From an uncultured bacterium (GTDB lineage: Bacteria; Verrucomicrobiota; Lentisphaeria; Victivallales; UBA1829), in contig CASEYW010000076.1 of assembly GCA_949292215.1 (NCBI GenBank), positions 62,001 to 126,000 on the forward strand: DNA of 64,000 nucleotides. Reading direction: 5' to 3'. Positions 45,411-55,904 of the stretch are shown here, in pieces. The notes beneath the pieces were generated by a model. That model was given only the letters and a program-made list of their open reading frames with translations. It ran no database searches and was not told the origin of the DNA. Numbering within the stretch: the stretch's first letter is position 1; each line of letters opens with the position of its first letter. The translations under genes were made by a program, and so were the position numbers.

Positions 45411-46850
45411 TTATTTGGACGGACATCCTTCGCAGGAACCATCGCATCCATCGAAACAGTAGGTGCAGATTTTTTCCTTCGGCAGACCGATGGCCTCAAC
45501 CAGTTTTTCGATGCTCTGGTATTTCAGCGAGGTCAATCCGAGATTTTTGCGGATGGCTTCCACCATTTTTTCATACCGTTCCGTCCCTGCGGTAATGTAT
45601 TCCTGAAGGACTTCGTCGGAAGGTTCTCCTCCTTCCAGAGTGTTGATGACCCGGCGTGCAGCAAGGTCCAGAATGGATTTGGACCGGGAGAAATTCAGAA
45701 ATTTGCAGGGAAAACAGAGCGGCGGCGATGCGGAGCGCATGTGGACTTCCAGAGCGCCGCGTTCATAGAGTCGCGCCGCGATGTTCTTGAACTGGGTTCC
45801 GCGCACGATGGAATCGTCGCAGAAAAGAAGACGGCGTCCGCGGATCTGTTCATCAATGGGGATCAGCTTCATTTTCGCAACAAGATTTCGCGCCGCCTGT
45901 GTCTGCGGCATGAAACTGCGGGGCCAGGTCGGTGTGTATTTGACCAGAGCGCGCATATACGGTTTGTGGCAGGCGTTGGAATATCCGATCGCATGGGCGA
46001 CTCCCGAATCGGGGATGCCGCAGATCGAATCCACTTCGACCTCCTCCTGCTGGGCCATCAGCGCACCGTTTTTGTAACGGACCGTTTCCGTGTTGGTCCC
46101 TTCGTAATTGGAGGACGGATAGCCGAAATAGACCCAGAAGAATGCGCAGATCTGCATTTTCGGAAGAGGTTTCCGGATCTGGACCATTTCCTCTGCGGTC
46201 AGCTTGACAATTTCGCCGGGGCCGAGCTCTTTGGAGAAGACGTAATCAAGATTGGGGAGTGCAGTGGTTTCCATTGCCGCTGCAAATGCTCCGTTTTTCT
46301 GTCCGATGATGACAGGGGTCCGCCCCCAGTTGTCTCGGGCGGCGTAGACCACTCCATTGAGCATGAGAAGCAGGGAACAGGAACCGTCGATTCTGGACAG
46401 CGCATAGGCGATTCCCTCTTCAACGGTTGATTTTGTATTGACAAGCGCGGCGACAACTTCAGTGGGATTGAACTCTCCTCCGCTCATTTCAGAAAAAAAA
46501 TGGGCAATCCGTTCAGACCCGCTTCCCTCTGTCAGCTCCTTGATGTTGTTGACCTTGCCGACCGTGACGATTGCAAAGATGCCCAGATGGGAACCGATGA
46601 TGAGCGGCTGGTCTTCGTAATCGCTGATAATGCCGATTCCGCTCCGTCCCTCGAACTGAGCAAGTTCCGAATCAAATTTGGAGCGGAACTGGGAGTTTGT
46701 GATATCATGAATGGAGCGAACGATACATCCGTCAGAATTGGTGATCGCCATTCCTCCACGCTTGGTGCCCAGATGTGAATGATAGTCTGTACCGTAGAAC
46801 AGGTCTGTGACGCAGTCCTCCCTGGAGACAACTCCGAAAAATCCGCCCAT
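45411..46850 (-). CDS. purF: Amidophosphoribosyltransferase-like protein lacking the glutaminase nucleophile
   Basis: A 479-residue PurF homologue. PurF makes phosphoribosylamine from PRPP and glutamine. The C-terminal phosphoribosyltransferase half is intact, with PRPP loop GRRLLFCDDSIVRGTQF. The Fe-S cysteine positions of the B. subtilis type are also present (QICAFFWVYFGYP, LCFPCKF, and Cys462/Cys465 in CTYC near a Cys-rich tail). The N-terminal half starts MGGFFGVVSREDC, where all active PurF have Cys then Gly after processing. The usual HRGQDAAGI reads HLGTKRGGMAI, and the oxyanion-hole HNGNL is gone. The glutaminase should therefore be dead. Start 46850 is an ATG with GAGG eight bases upstream. 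A TTGACT-N17-TAGATT promoter precedes it. Confidence 0.88.
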   Translation of the reverse strand: MGGFFGVVSREDCVTDLFYGTDYHSHLGTKRGGMAITNSDGCIVRSIHDITNSQFRSKFDSELAQFEGRSGIGIISDYEDQPLIIGSHLGIFAIVTVGKVNNIKELTEGSGSERIAHFFSEMSGGEFNPTEVVAALVNTKSTVEEGIAYALSRIDGSCSLLLMLNGVVYAARDNWGRTPVIIGQKNGAFAAAMETTALPNLDYVFSKELGPGEIVKLTAEEMVQIRKPLPKMQICAFFWVYFGYPSSNYEGTNTETVRYKNGALMAQQEEVEVDSICGIPDSGVAHAIGYSNACHKPYMRALVKYTPTWPRSFMPQTQAARNLVAKMKLIPIDEQIRGRRLLFCDDSIVRGTQFKNIAARLYERGALEVHMRSASPPLCFPCKFLNFSRSKSILDLAARRVINTLEGGEPSDEVLQEYITAGTERYEKMVEAIRKNLGLTSLKYQSIEKLVEAIGLPKEKICTYCFDGCDGSCEGCPSK

Positions 46851-46923
46851 AATCAATGCCTCTTTTTGTGTTGCAATCTGTCAGTTTTATGAAATAAAGA
46901 CAAAATCAAATGATATGTCTCAC

Positions 46924-46968
46924 AATCTAATCCGCCAAAGGAAAGTAGTCAAGTTCCGTCTGGAACTT
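46924..46968 (-). promoter_or_regulatory. purF promoter with adjacent inverted repeat
   Basis: Minus-strand TTGACT (46952-46947), 17 bases, TAGATT (46929-46924). A 7-bp-arm inverted repeat, AAGTTCC-N4-GGAACTT (46951-46968), abuts the -35 box. It could be an operator or the terminator of the upstream asparaginase-like gene. Confidence 0.6.
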
Positions 46969-46999
46969 TATACCGATTATTTCTCCGGTGGTGTTCCGT

Positions 47000-48091
47000 T
47001 CAATAACGGTTGAAATATTCCTGTATCCTGTGAAAATCCCCGGTCTGGGTCAGTGCCAGCATCAGGAGAATTTTTGCTTTCTGCGGAGAGAGAGAGTTGT
47101 CCAGGACGGCGTTCCGCCGGATCTCCTTATCGCGGATTTCGGTCGCCGAGCCGGTTCGTGAGGAGAGTACGATGACAATTCCTTTTCTGAGCGCTTCTTT
47201 CAATACGTTTCTGATTGCCGGTTTCAAGATGCCTTCTCCACTGCAGTCGACCACGATTCCCTTGACCCCTTTTTTGATTCCGTCAAGAATTTGGTCCGGG
47301 GAGTCTTCGGAATAGAGATAGACCGTCTGGACCGGCGGCAGCTCATGAATGGAGGCAAGGTCGAATTCTGTCTGAGCCGTATGGCGTCTGACTGTTTTGT
47401 GATAGTACTGGGGTTTGCCGTTGATGATGAATCCGAGGGGACCGAAGTCTCCGCCGCGGAACAGGTCCGTTCCGGAAGAATGTTTTTTGTCCGCATCCCT
47501 TGCCGCATAGAGGGCGTCGTTCATGGAGACGAGAACGCCCATGTCGCGGGAATCCGGACTCGCGGCTGCTGCAAGGGCATTGTAAAAGTTCATGATGCTT
47601 TCCGTTGTAACCGTTTTGACGGGAGAAATCGTCCGGACCAGAACGATCGGTTTTTCGGATTTGATCAGCAGGTTCAGAAAATAGGCGGTATCCTCCAGCG
47701 TCGTGGAATCGTGTGTGACGACAATTCCGGAGACTTCCGGTTTGTCCAGCGTTTCCTGGATGTTTCGTGCCAGTTTGAGCCAGTCCGTGCCGGTGATCTT
47801 ATTTCCGTTCAGACGGAACGGATGGATAAAACGGATTTCCGCCAGGTTGCGGAACACGGGTTCCGTGCGGAGAATCTTTTCGACTTCCCGGACCGCATTT
47901 TCCTCGTTCGCTTTTGTTTTGTCAACGATTCCTTCTCCGGTTGCGTAGAGATAGATCAGCGGTTTTGCCTGGAATTGCTGCTGTTTCTGCTGGAGGTTCG
48001 GCTGCGCTGCTTGTGGCGCAATTCCGGTGGTACAGGCTCCCGCGAACAGAATCGCCGCGGGTATGAAGGGAAGAAAAAGTTTCCTGTTCAT
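47000..48091 (-). CDS. Asparaginase-fold lipoprotein with altered catalytic residues
   Basis: A 363-residue protein with the type II L-asparaginase fold. It has a lipoprotein signal with lipobox FAGAC, so it is envelope-anchored. A Gln-rich linker follows. Alignable asparaginase stretches are LIYLYATGEG, GIVVTHDSTTLEDTAYFLNLL, MGVLVSMNDALYAARDADKKHSSGTDLF, and VDCSGEGILKPAI. The first catalytic threonine (in ATGGTIAG of active enzymes) is a glycine here. The second motif HGTDT reads HDSTT, losing the Thr-Asp pair. The lysine in the DADKKHSS segment is kept. It is probably a binding protein or has a different reaction. It has a promoter, TTGCCA-N16-TATATT, at 48129-48156. Confidence 0.82.
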   Translation of the reverse strand: MNRKLFLPFIPAAILFAGACTTGIAPQAAQPNLQQKQQQFQAKPLIYLYATGEGIVDKTKANEENAVREVEKILRTEPVFRNLAEIRFIHPFRLNGNKITGTDWLKLARNIQETLDKPEVSGIVVTHDSTTLEDTAYFLNLLIKSEKPIVLVRTISPVKTVTTESIMNFYNALAAAASPDSRDMGVLVSMNDALYAARDADKKHSSGTDLFRGGDFGPLGFIINGKPQYYHKTVRRHTAQTEFDLASIHELPPVQTVYLYSEDSPDQILDGIKKGVKGIVVDCSGEGILKPAIRNVLKEALRKGIVIVLSSRTGSATEIRDKEIRRNAVLDNSLSPQKAKILLMLALTQTGDFHRIQEYFNRY

Positions 48092-48128
48092 GGCGAATTT
48101 CCTTGCGTTAAAACATCTTGATTTAGGT

Positions 48129-48156
48129 AATATACATGTTTTTCTGCAAATGGCAA
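48129..48156 (-). promoter_or_regulatory. Promoter of the asparaginase-like gene
   Basis: Minus-strand TTGCCA (48156-48151), 16 bases, TATATT (48134-48129), 38 bases upstream of the ATG. Confidence 0.65.
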
Positions 48157-48279
48157 CGTCTCACGGAAGAAAAACTCCGCCGGCTCTTTTTGTTTTTTCC
48201 GTAATTCCTCTTGAATAAACGGAAATGGAATGTAGGTTATGAATTTCATCACTTCAAACTCAGAAAGGTGTTGATTGGT

Positions 48280-49134
48280 ATGAACCGGAATTTGTTCCAT
48301 TGGATCGGATATGCCGCGTTGGTGTGTCTGCTGCCCTACCTGCTGACTCTGCCCGCAGCAGAGTTCCGGGAGCGTTTCCCGCAGTTATTTCTTTCCATCG
48401 TGGTGCTGGGGCTGATCGCGGTCGTTTCAGGGCTCCTGTGGCTGACATTTTTTATTGAATACCGCGGAGTCTGGTTCGGAAAAGAGGACCGGGGACGGCC
48501 TCAGAAGTTCGAGGAGTCGGACATGCCGGTTCTCCGCGAGACGGGGCTGCGCCTTCTGAAGCATCTGGCTCCTGTTACGCTTTATTGCTGGGACATGGTG
48601 CTCCGTCCGATCCTTCTTCCGGATGGACGCAGAGTATTCAATATCCGCTTCGATTTTGTCTCTTCTGTGACGGAACGCTTCTCTCTGGAGGAGCGCTTCC
48701 CCTCCATCCTTCTAGAACGTGGGAAAAAAGAAACGTTTCACTTCCGGGTTTGTCTGGACAGCGGGGATGGACTGGAATTTCTGGAATTTGATCCGGCAAA
48801 GCGTCTGCGCCTGTCGTCACCCGCATCGAAAAAGGTATCTGCGCTGGATTTGCGGAACTCGCCCTCTGCCGGGAAGGCGGTTGATGCGTTGTTTGCGGGG
48901 ACGGAGTTTGAACGGCAGATCATTTCAATGGATTACCATGCGGAGAAAAAGCCGTTCCTGAGCGTTTCTGTTCTTGTTTTTTCACCGTCAGCCGTCATGT
49001 TTGCTCCAGGAGACGATTCCATCCGGCTCGCCGGAGGAAAACGGGAAAGAATCCGCTTCCGGCTGAATCCGGATCTCTCCTACGCAGGACATCTCAAAAA
49101 AGATGGGCTGTTTCAGAGGGTTCTCTCTGCATAG
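48280..49134 (+). CDS. Membrane protein of unknown function
   Basis: A 284-residue protein that I do not recognise. Two hydrophobic segments near the start (WIGYAALVCLLPYLLTLP and LFLSIVVLGLIAVVSGLLWL) anchor it, leaving a soluble domain of about 215 residues. That domain has FNIRFDFVSSVTERFSLEERFP and FERQIISMDYHAEKKPFLSVSVLVFSP, which look like beta strands, and no evident catalytic motif. The ATG at 48280 has AAAGG 11 bases upstream; the TTG 69 bases earlier is less likely. It stands alone between the asparaginase-like gene (divergent) and lacZ (convergent). Confidence 0.65.
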   Translation: MNRNLFHWIGYAALVCLLPYLLTLPAAEFRERFPQLFLSIVVLGLIAVVSGLLWLTFFIEYRGVWFGKEDRGRPQKFEESDMPVLRETGLRLLKHLAPVTLYCWDMVLRPILLPDGRRVFNIRFDFVSSVTERFSLEERFPSILLERGKKETFHFRVCLDSGDGLEFLEFDPAKRLRLSSPASKKVSALDLRNSPSAGKAVDALFAGTEFERQIISMDYHAEKKPFLSVSVLVFSPSAVMFAPGDDSIRLAGGKRERIRFRLNPDLSYAGHLKKDGLFQRVLSA

Positions 49135-49190
49135 CCGGCTAGCCGAAGTCTGTTTCTGTTCCGCCAGGAGACCGGGGCTGTTTGTCTGAA

Positions 49191-52016
<2,826 letters not shown>

Positions 52017-52039
52017 TCAATGCGTAAAAATACAATCCG

Positions 52040-52068
52040 TTCCGGAAAAAACAAATCGGATTCCGGAA
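52040..52068. promoter_or_regulatory. Paired TTCCGGAA sites upstream of lacZ
   Basis: Two identical palindromic octamers at 52040-52047 and 52061-52068 are 21 bases apart. They lie near a weak minus-strand promoter, TTGTTT-N16-TATTTT. They could bind the AraC or GntR/LacI regulator encoded upstream. Confidence 0.35.
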
Positions 52069-52115
52069 AGAGTTTGATTCCATTTATAGAAACAGGAGGA
52101 TGATTTCGGATGGAG

Positions 52116-53210
52116 TCATGAAACGGGGGCGGTCCTGAGCTGGCGAACGGAACCTTCTTCAGTCAAGGTCATGGGGATCAGTACCCGGGAGGGCAGCTTC
52201 CGTCCTTTTCGAGCCTGGTCAAGAAGGAACATGATCTGTTCTCCCATCTGTTTGTGATCGAAGTCAAAGGTGTCGATCGGGGTTTGCAGTTCGAAGGAGT
52301 TGCGTTTGATGAAAGTGATCAGTCCGATGTCGTCCGGCACGCGGAGTCCGACAGCGGAAAGATAAATGCTGATCTCCACTGCCATGGAACGATTGCCGAT
52401 CACAAGGACCGGATAGCTGTTTGTCCTGCCGTTTTTCATGGCCGCGATGAGGGTTTTCACCTCCTCCCTGCAAGGATGGTTGATTGCCCAGTGGAGCAAG
52501 GGGAGGTCCTCCTGTCCGCAGGGCGTCCGGTATGCGTCCCTCAGGCCGAGAAAGCGTTCCTGAAAGTGGAGTTCCGGCACCGCTTTCTCGCGGGGAGCGC
52601 TCGTGATAAAATAGACATTTTCAATGCCTTTGTTCCGCAGATGAATTCCGGCGGCATAGCCGGCAGCGTAATTGTCGGGTATGACTCCGGGAATTTCTTT
52701 GCGGCTGGTCATGCCGTAGTTGATGACAGGCACTTCGGTCGGCGGCAGGGGATACGGTGCAGTTGCACAGACAATCCCGACGGCATCCGGATCTGCTGCC
52801 GCGGATTCATACCGTTCAATGGAAAGCAGATTGATCCGGATTGTCCAGTTCCGTTTTTCCGCCTCCTGCTGAATGGTGCAGAGGATGGAATTGTGATAGG
52901 AACTGGCACTCTGAAGTGTCGGGAAAAAGAAATAGAGTGTTTGGGGATGCGGCAGACTGTGAGACTTCCTGAGAAGTTTGTCCGGAAGTTTCTGTGCAGC
53001 GAAAGCTCCCGCGCCGCGGCGGACTTCCAGAACCCCCTCTTCTGCCAGTTCCCGGATCGCTCTTGCTGCCGTGATATGGGAAACGCCCAGTTCGCTGCTG
53101 AGCTGCCGGACCGATGGAATTTTTGCACCGGGCAGGAAGTTTCCCGAGCCGATGGAGGCGATGATTTCCTCTTTGACCTGTTCCGCAAGTCGGACACGTT
53201 TCACTGACAT
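52116..53210 (-). CDS. GntR-type DNA-binding regulator with LacI-like sugar-sensor domain
   Basis: A 364-residue hybrid regulator. The N-terminal 70 residues are a GntR winged helix: RLAEQVKEEIIASIGSGNFLPGAKIPSVRQLSSELGVSHITAARAIRELAEEGVLEVRRGAGAF. The C-terminal 275 residues are a periplasmic-binding-like sensor of the LacI type (AVGIVCATA, VIPDNYAAGYAAGIHLRNKG, SYPVLVIGNRSMAVEISIYLSAVGLRVPDDIGLITF). Such hybrids regulate sugar use. Start 53210 follows AAGGA. The longer upstream frame overlaps the AraC gene and is a shadow. It begins 16 bases after the AraC stop and lies upstream of lacZ, its likely target. Confidence 0.88.
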   Translation of the reverse strand: MSVKRVRLAEQVKEEIIASIGSGNFLPGAKIPSVRQLSSELGVSHITAARAIRELAEEGVLEVRRGAGAFAAQKLPDKLLRKSHSLPHPQTLYFFFPTLQSASSYHNSILCTIQQEAEKRNWTIRINLLSIERYESAAADPDAVGIVCATAPYPLPPTEVPVINYGMTSRKEIPGVIPDNYAAGYAAGIHLRNKGIENVYFITSAPREKAVPELHFQERFLGLRDAYRTPCGQEDLPLLHWAINHPCREEVKTLIAAMKNGRTNSYPVLVIGNRSMAVEISIYLSAVGLRVPDDIGLITFIKRNSFELQTPIDTFDFDHKQMGEQIMFLLDQARKGRKLPSRVLIPMTLTEEGSVRQLRTAPVS

Positions 53211-53226
53211 GGGTTCCGTCCTTCTT

Positions 53227-54045
53227 CTAATGGCTGAAGGGATTCGAGCGGAAGGCGCCTGGAGAGAGTCCGGTCTGCTTCCGGAAATAGCGGCAGAAAT
53301 ACTGAGACGAGGAGAAACCGGCCTGTCTTGCGGCTTCGTCGACCGATGCGCCATTGAGCAGAAAACACTGAGCATGTCCCAGACGGACCGAGTTGAAAAA
53401 AGACATCGGCGTGGTTCCAGTCTCTCTGCGGAAAAGCGTGGCAAAACGGCTTTCCGACAGTCCCGCTGCTGCCGCGAATTCGGCGACTCCCAGCGGTTCC
53501 GCGAAATGTTCCTCCATGAATTCCAGCGCCCGGATGATTCCCGGGAGAATTTCCCGTTTTCCACCGGGCTCCTTTTCCAGAGCGCACAGGGCGGATAGTA
53601 CAAACTCAAGTCCCAGAACACTTCGCCAGGATTTGCCGAAGGGGGCCGTGTCATGGGCTTTCCGCAGAAAATCCCCGGCGATCCGTTGAAATCTTTCCGG
53701 TGATCCGTGCCCGGTTCGGAAAATTCCCCGGCGGAGATTGTAGCGGTCCGCCAGTTCCGGCAGGAGATCGTGGGGAAAGCGACGGAAAAAAATCTGCATT
53801 GCCCGCGAAAGGGAAGAGTCGCTTCCTGCATCGTGGAGCAGCTCCGGCGAGAGTAAAAGCCAATCGCCCGGCGGCAGGAGAATTTCCTCTTCCTCCGTCC
53901 GGAAGCGGAACGTCCCGGACAGCGACGCTGTCAGCTGCCATGCGGAATGACGGTGCATTTTTGTGCAGTAACTCGTGGTATAGGTCATGCTTTCATACCA
54001 CATCCACGGTTCCGGCATGCGTAAATGTATTTCTGTGAAGCTCAT
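53227..54045 (-). CDS. AraC family transcriptional regulator
   Basis: A 272-residue regulator. The cupin sensor includes KMHRHSAWQLTASLSGTFRF and EILLPPGDWLLLSPELLHD. The DNA-binding part has PLGVAEFAAAAGLSESRFATLFRRETG and ASVDEAARQAGFSSSQYFCRYFRK, closing with TGLSPGAFR. Its promoter, TTGAAA-N16-TATAGT (54052-54079), would start transcription at or within a few bases of the ATG at 54045, so the message looks leaderless. It is first in a row with the GntR/LacI hybrid and lacZ, and is divergent from the dehydroquinase/SDR pair, so it may control either or both. Confidence 0.9.
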   Translation of the reverse strand: MSFTEIHLRMPEPWMWYESMTYTTSYCTKMHRHSAWQLTASLSGTFRFRTEEEEILLPPGDWLLLSPELLHDAGSDSSLSRAMQIFFRRFPHDLLPELADRYNLRRGIFRTGHGSPERFQRIAGDFLRKAHDTAPFGKSWRSVLGLEFVLSALCALEKEPGGKREILPGIIRALEFMEEHFAEPLGVAEFAAAAGLSESRFATLFRRETGTTPMSFFNSVRLGHAQCFLLNGASVDEAARQAGFSSSQYFCRYFRKQTGLSPGAFRSNPFSH

Positions 54046-54051
54046 GGAGCA

Positions 54052-54079
54052 ACTATACTCTCCGGGGTATTTTTTTCAA
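54052..54079 (-). promoter_or_regulatory. AraC promoter giving a possibly leaderless transcript
   Basis: Minus-strand TTGAAA (54079-54074), 16 bases, TATAGT (54057-54052). The expected start site is about 54045, the first base of the ATG. Confidence 0.6.
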
Positions 54080-54124
54080 ATCCGGAATAAAAGAAAAGTG
54101 CAATAAAACGGTGGTTTTCTGACA

Positions 54125-54153
54125 TTGCGGTACAAAAAATGATCACCTATATT
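54125..54153 (+). promoter_or_regulatory. Promoter of the dehydroquinase-like/SDR operon
   Basis: TTGCGG (54125-54130), 17 bases, TATATT (54148-54153). It overlaps an in-frame ATG at 54139, supporting the start at 54187 instead. Confidence 0.6.
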
Positions 54154-54186
54154 AGAAACAGAAATTTCAACAGGGAGACCCGCAGA

Positions 54187-54969
54187 ATGAAACGAACCTT
54201 TTTCCAGAAAAAAAATGGAGCCATGGTAACGGCTCTGATGACCGGCCCGACTCCGGAAAGTCTTATTGCTCAGGCACGCGGAGCGGAATTCGAAGGCGCG
54301 GATGCGATCGGAATCGAGCTTCGTGATCTCAAACCGGAATACCGAACCCGGGAGGTCTTCGAACGGATCATCCAGTCGGTGAATCTTCCGTTCATGTTCA
54401 TTTTCTATCGGAACGACCGCTGGAATGTGCACAAGGAGGATGGGGCGCGCCAGGAGCTGCTTCTTGCCGCAGCGGACGCCGGAGCGGGGATGATTGATGT
54501 GATGGGGGACCTGTATGATCCGTCTCCGGATGAGATTACACACAATCCGGAGGCCATCGAAAAGCAGAAACGCCTGATTGACCGGATTCATGCCATGGGA
54601 TCACAGGTGATTATGTCGTCGCATCCCCAGCGTGTGATGTCGGCGGATGCGGTGCTGGCACAGCTTCGTTCGTTTGAAGAGCGCGGGCCCGATGTGGTCA
54701 AAATTGTCACAGTTGCCAATACAGAGGAGGAGTTTGCCGAATCGGTTCGCACCACCATGCTTCTGCATCGTGAACTCAGGACGCCGTTCGTTCATCTCTG
54801 CAATGGAAAATTCGGACGGATTCAGCGATTTCTGGGGATGAGTCTGGGTGTTTCAATCACCTTTGCCGCCTATCGCTACGAGGAGTTCGCGCTGATGACT
54901 CAGCCGACGGTCCGTTCCATGAGAACTGTCCTCGACAATCTTCACTGGGATATTTCCGAAATTGAATGA
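54187..54969 (+). CDS. aroD: Type I 3-dehydroquinate dehydratase-like protein
   Basis: A 260-residue TIM barrel that resembles type I dehydroquinase, the Schiff-base enzyme converting 3-dehydroquinate to 3-dehydroshikimate. Matching motifs are GADAIGIELRDLK (Glu44 and Arg46, as in EWRVD), LPFMFIFYR, the catalytic His146 in VIMSSHPQR, the Schiff-base Lys172 in DVVKIVTVAN, and the C-terminal SLGVSITFAAYRYEEFALMTQPTVRSM. The substrate-binding residues are less conserved, so another 3-keto acid is possible. Start 54187 has GGAG nine bases upstream. An SDR gene follows by 24 bases. The pair is divergent from AraC, suggesting inducible catabolism rather than the biosynthetic pathway. Confidence 0.75.
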   Translation: MKRTFFQKKNGAMVTALMTGPTPESLIAQARGAEFEGADAIGIELRDLKPEYRTREVFERIIQSVNLPFMFIFYRNDRWNVHKEDGARQELLLAAADAGAGMIDVMGDLYDPSPDEITHNPEAIEKQKRLIDRIHAMGSQVIMSSHPQRVMSADAVLAQLRSFEERGPDVVKIVTVANTEEEFAESVRTTMLLHRELRTPFVHLCNGKFGRIQRFLGMSLGVSITFAAYRYEEFALMTQPTVRSMRTVLDNLHWDISEIE

Positions 54970-54993
54970 ATGCAATTGAGAGGAGACATCTGT

Positions 54994-55725
54994 ATGAAAT
55001 TTGAAAAACGGACGGCTGTTGTTACCGGCGGTGCAGGGGAAATCGGAAAAGCGCTCTGTCGGAAGCTCTGCGAACACGGGGTTGCCGTTGCCTTGACGGA
55101 TCTTTCTGCGGAGCGGGCGGAGGATGCCGCCTCCGCTGTCCGGTGCGACGGCGGCCGGATTCAGGCGTATGAAATGAATGTGGAGTCTTCCGTGAGCGTC
55201 CATTCCGCCGCGGAGAGGATTCTTGCCGATTTCGGACAGGTCGACATTCTGATTAACAACGCCGGAGTCTGGCGCCAGAGCCCTTTCGAGGAGATGAGCG
55301 AGGAAAAGTGGACCCGTACGTTGAATCTGAATCTGACCGGCACCTTCCGCGTCACGCAGGCGTTCCTGAAACCGATGATTGAACACGGATACGGGAGAAT
55401 CATCAATCTCGGTTCCATTGCGGGGGAGGTGGGACTGCCCGGCTACTGCGATTATGCAGCGGCAAAGGCCGGTGTCATCATGATGACAAAAACACTGGCA
55501 ATGGAGATGGCGAAAAAGAACATTACGGTCAACTGCGTTTCTCCGGGAATGGTGGGACCTGTCCGCAGGGAGACAAAAGGAACGTGGATCGGCAGATCCG
55601 GCAGCGGAGAGGAGATTGCGGATCTGATCGTCTTCCTCGCTTCCGATGACTCCTCTTTTATCACCGGAGTGGATTACACCATCGACGGCGGTCGCATTCT
55701 CGGGCCGCGTTTCTGTGATTTCTGA
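54994..55725 (+). CDS. Short-chain dehydrogenase/reductase (SDR)
   Basis: A 243-residue classical SDR using NAD(P). The cofactor motif is TGGAGEIGKAL, followed by LTDLS (an aspartate at the end of beta-2, favouring NAD), DILINNAGVW, the catalytic serine in LGSIAG, and YCDYAAAKAG with Tyr and Lys. The C-terminus reads ASDDSSFITGVDYTIDGGRI. Members oxidise sugars, polyols or 3-ketoacyl groups; the substrate is unknown. AGGAG precedes the ATG by eight bases. It follows the dehydroquinase-like gene in the same operon and ends at the hairpin at 55733-55767. Confidence 0.9.
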   Translation: MKFEKRTAVVTGGAGEIGKALCRKLCEHGVAVALTDLSAERAEDAASAVRCDGGRIQAYEMNVESSVSVHSAAERILADFGQVDILINNAGVWRQSPFEEMSEEKWTRTLNLNLTGTFRVTQAFLKPMIEHGYGRIINLGSIAGEVGLPGYCDYAAAKAGVIMMTKTLAMEMAKKNITVNCVSPGMVGPVRRETKGTWIGRSGSGEEIADLIVFLASDDSSFITGVDYTIDGGRILGPRFCDF

Positions 55726-55732
55726 ATAAAAC

Positions 55733-55775
55733 GCTCCGTATTCCTGCGATTTTCCGGGATGCGGAGCCTTCCTTT
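55733..55775 (+). terminator. Terminator of the dehydroquinase/SDR operon
   Basis: A 12-bp stem with two wobble pairs (55733-55744 with 55756-55767) and an 11-base loop, followed by CTTCCTTT, seven bases after the SDR stop. Confidence 0.6.
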
Positions 55776-55837
55776 GCGGAATGTTCTTTTTGCGAATCCA
55801 TTGACAAGGGCAAAATTTCAGATTGTGCGATTCCATC

Positions 55838-55865
55838 TTGAATAAGCGCAACTTCGTGATACATT
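55838..55865 (+). promoter_or_regulatory. Candidate promoter of the 55.9-kb lipoprotein
   Basis: TTGAAT (55838-55843), 16 bases, TACATT (55860-55865), 40 bases before the ATG. Confidence 0.5.
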
Positions 55866-55904
55866 ATTGAAACGGAACTGCTACTTATGGAAGGACGATT
55901 CGCC

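Noticed and set aside
53211..53831. A 207-codon N-terminal extension of the GntR/LacI hybrid regulator.
   Set aside because: It overlaps the AraC gene in another frame and is Arg/Ser-rich shadow sequence; the GntR domain starts directly at the ATG at 53210, which has a ribosome site.
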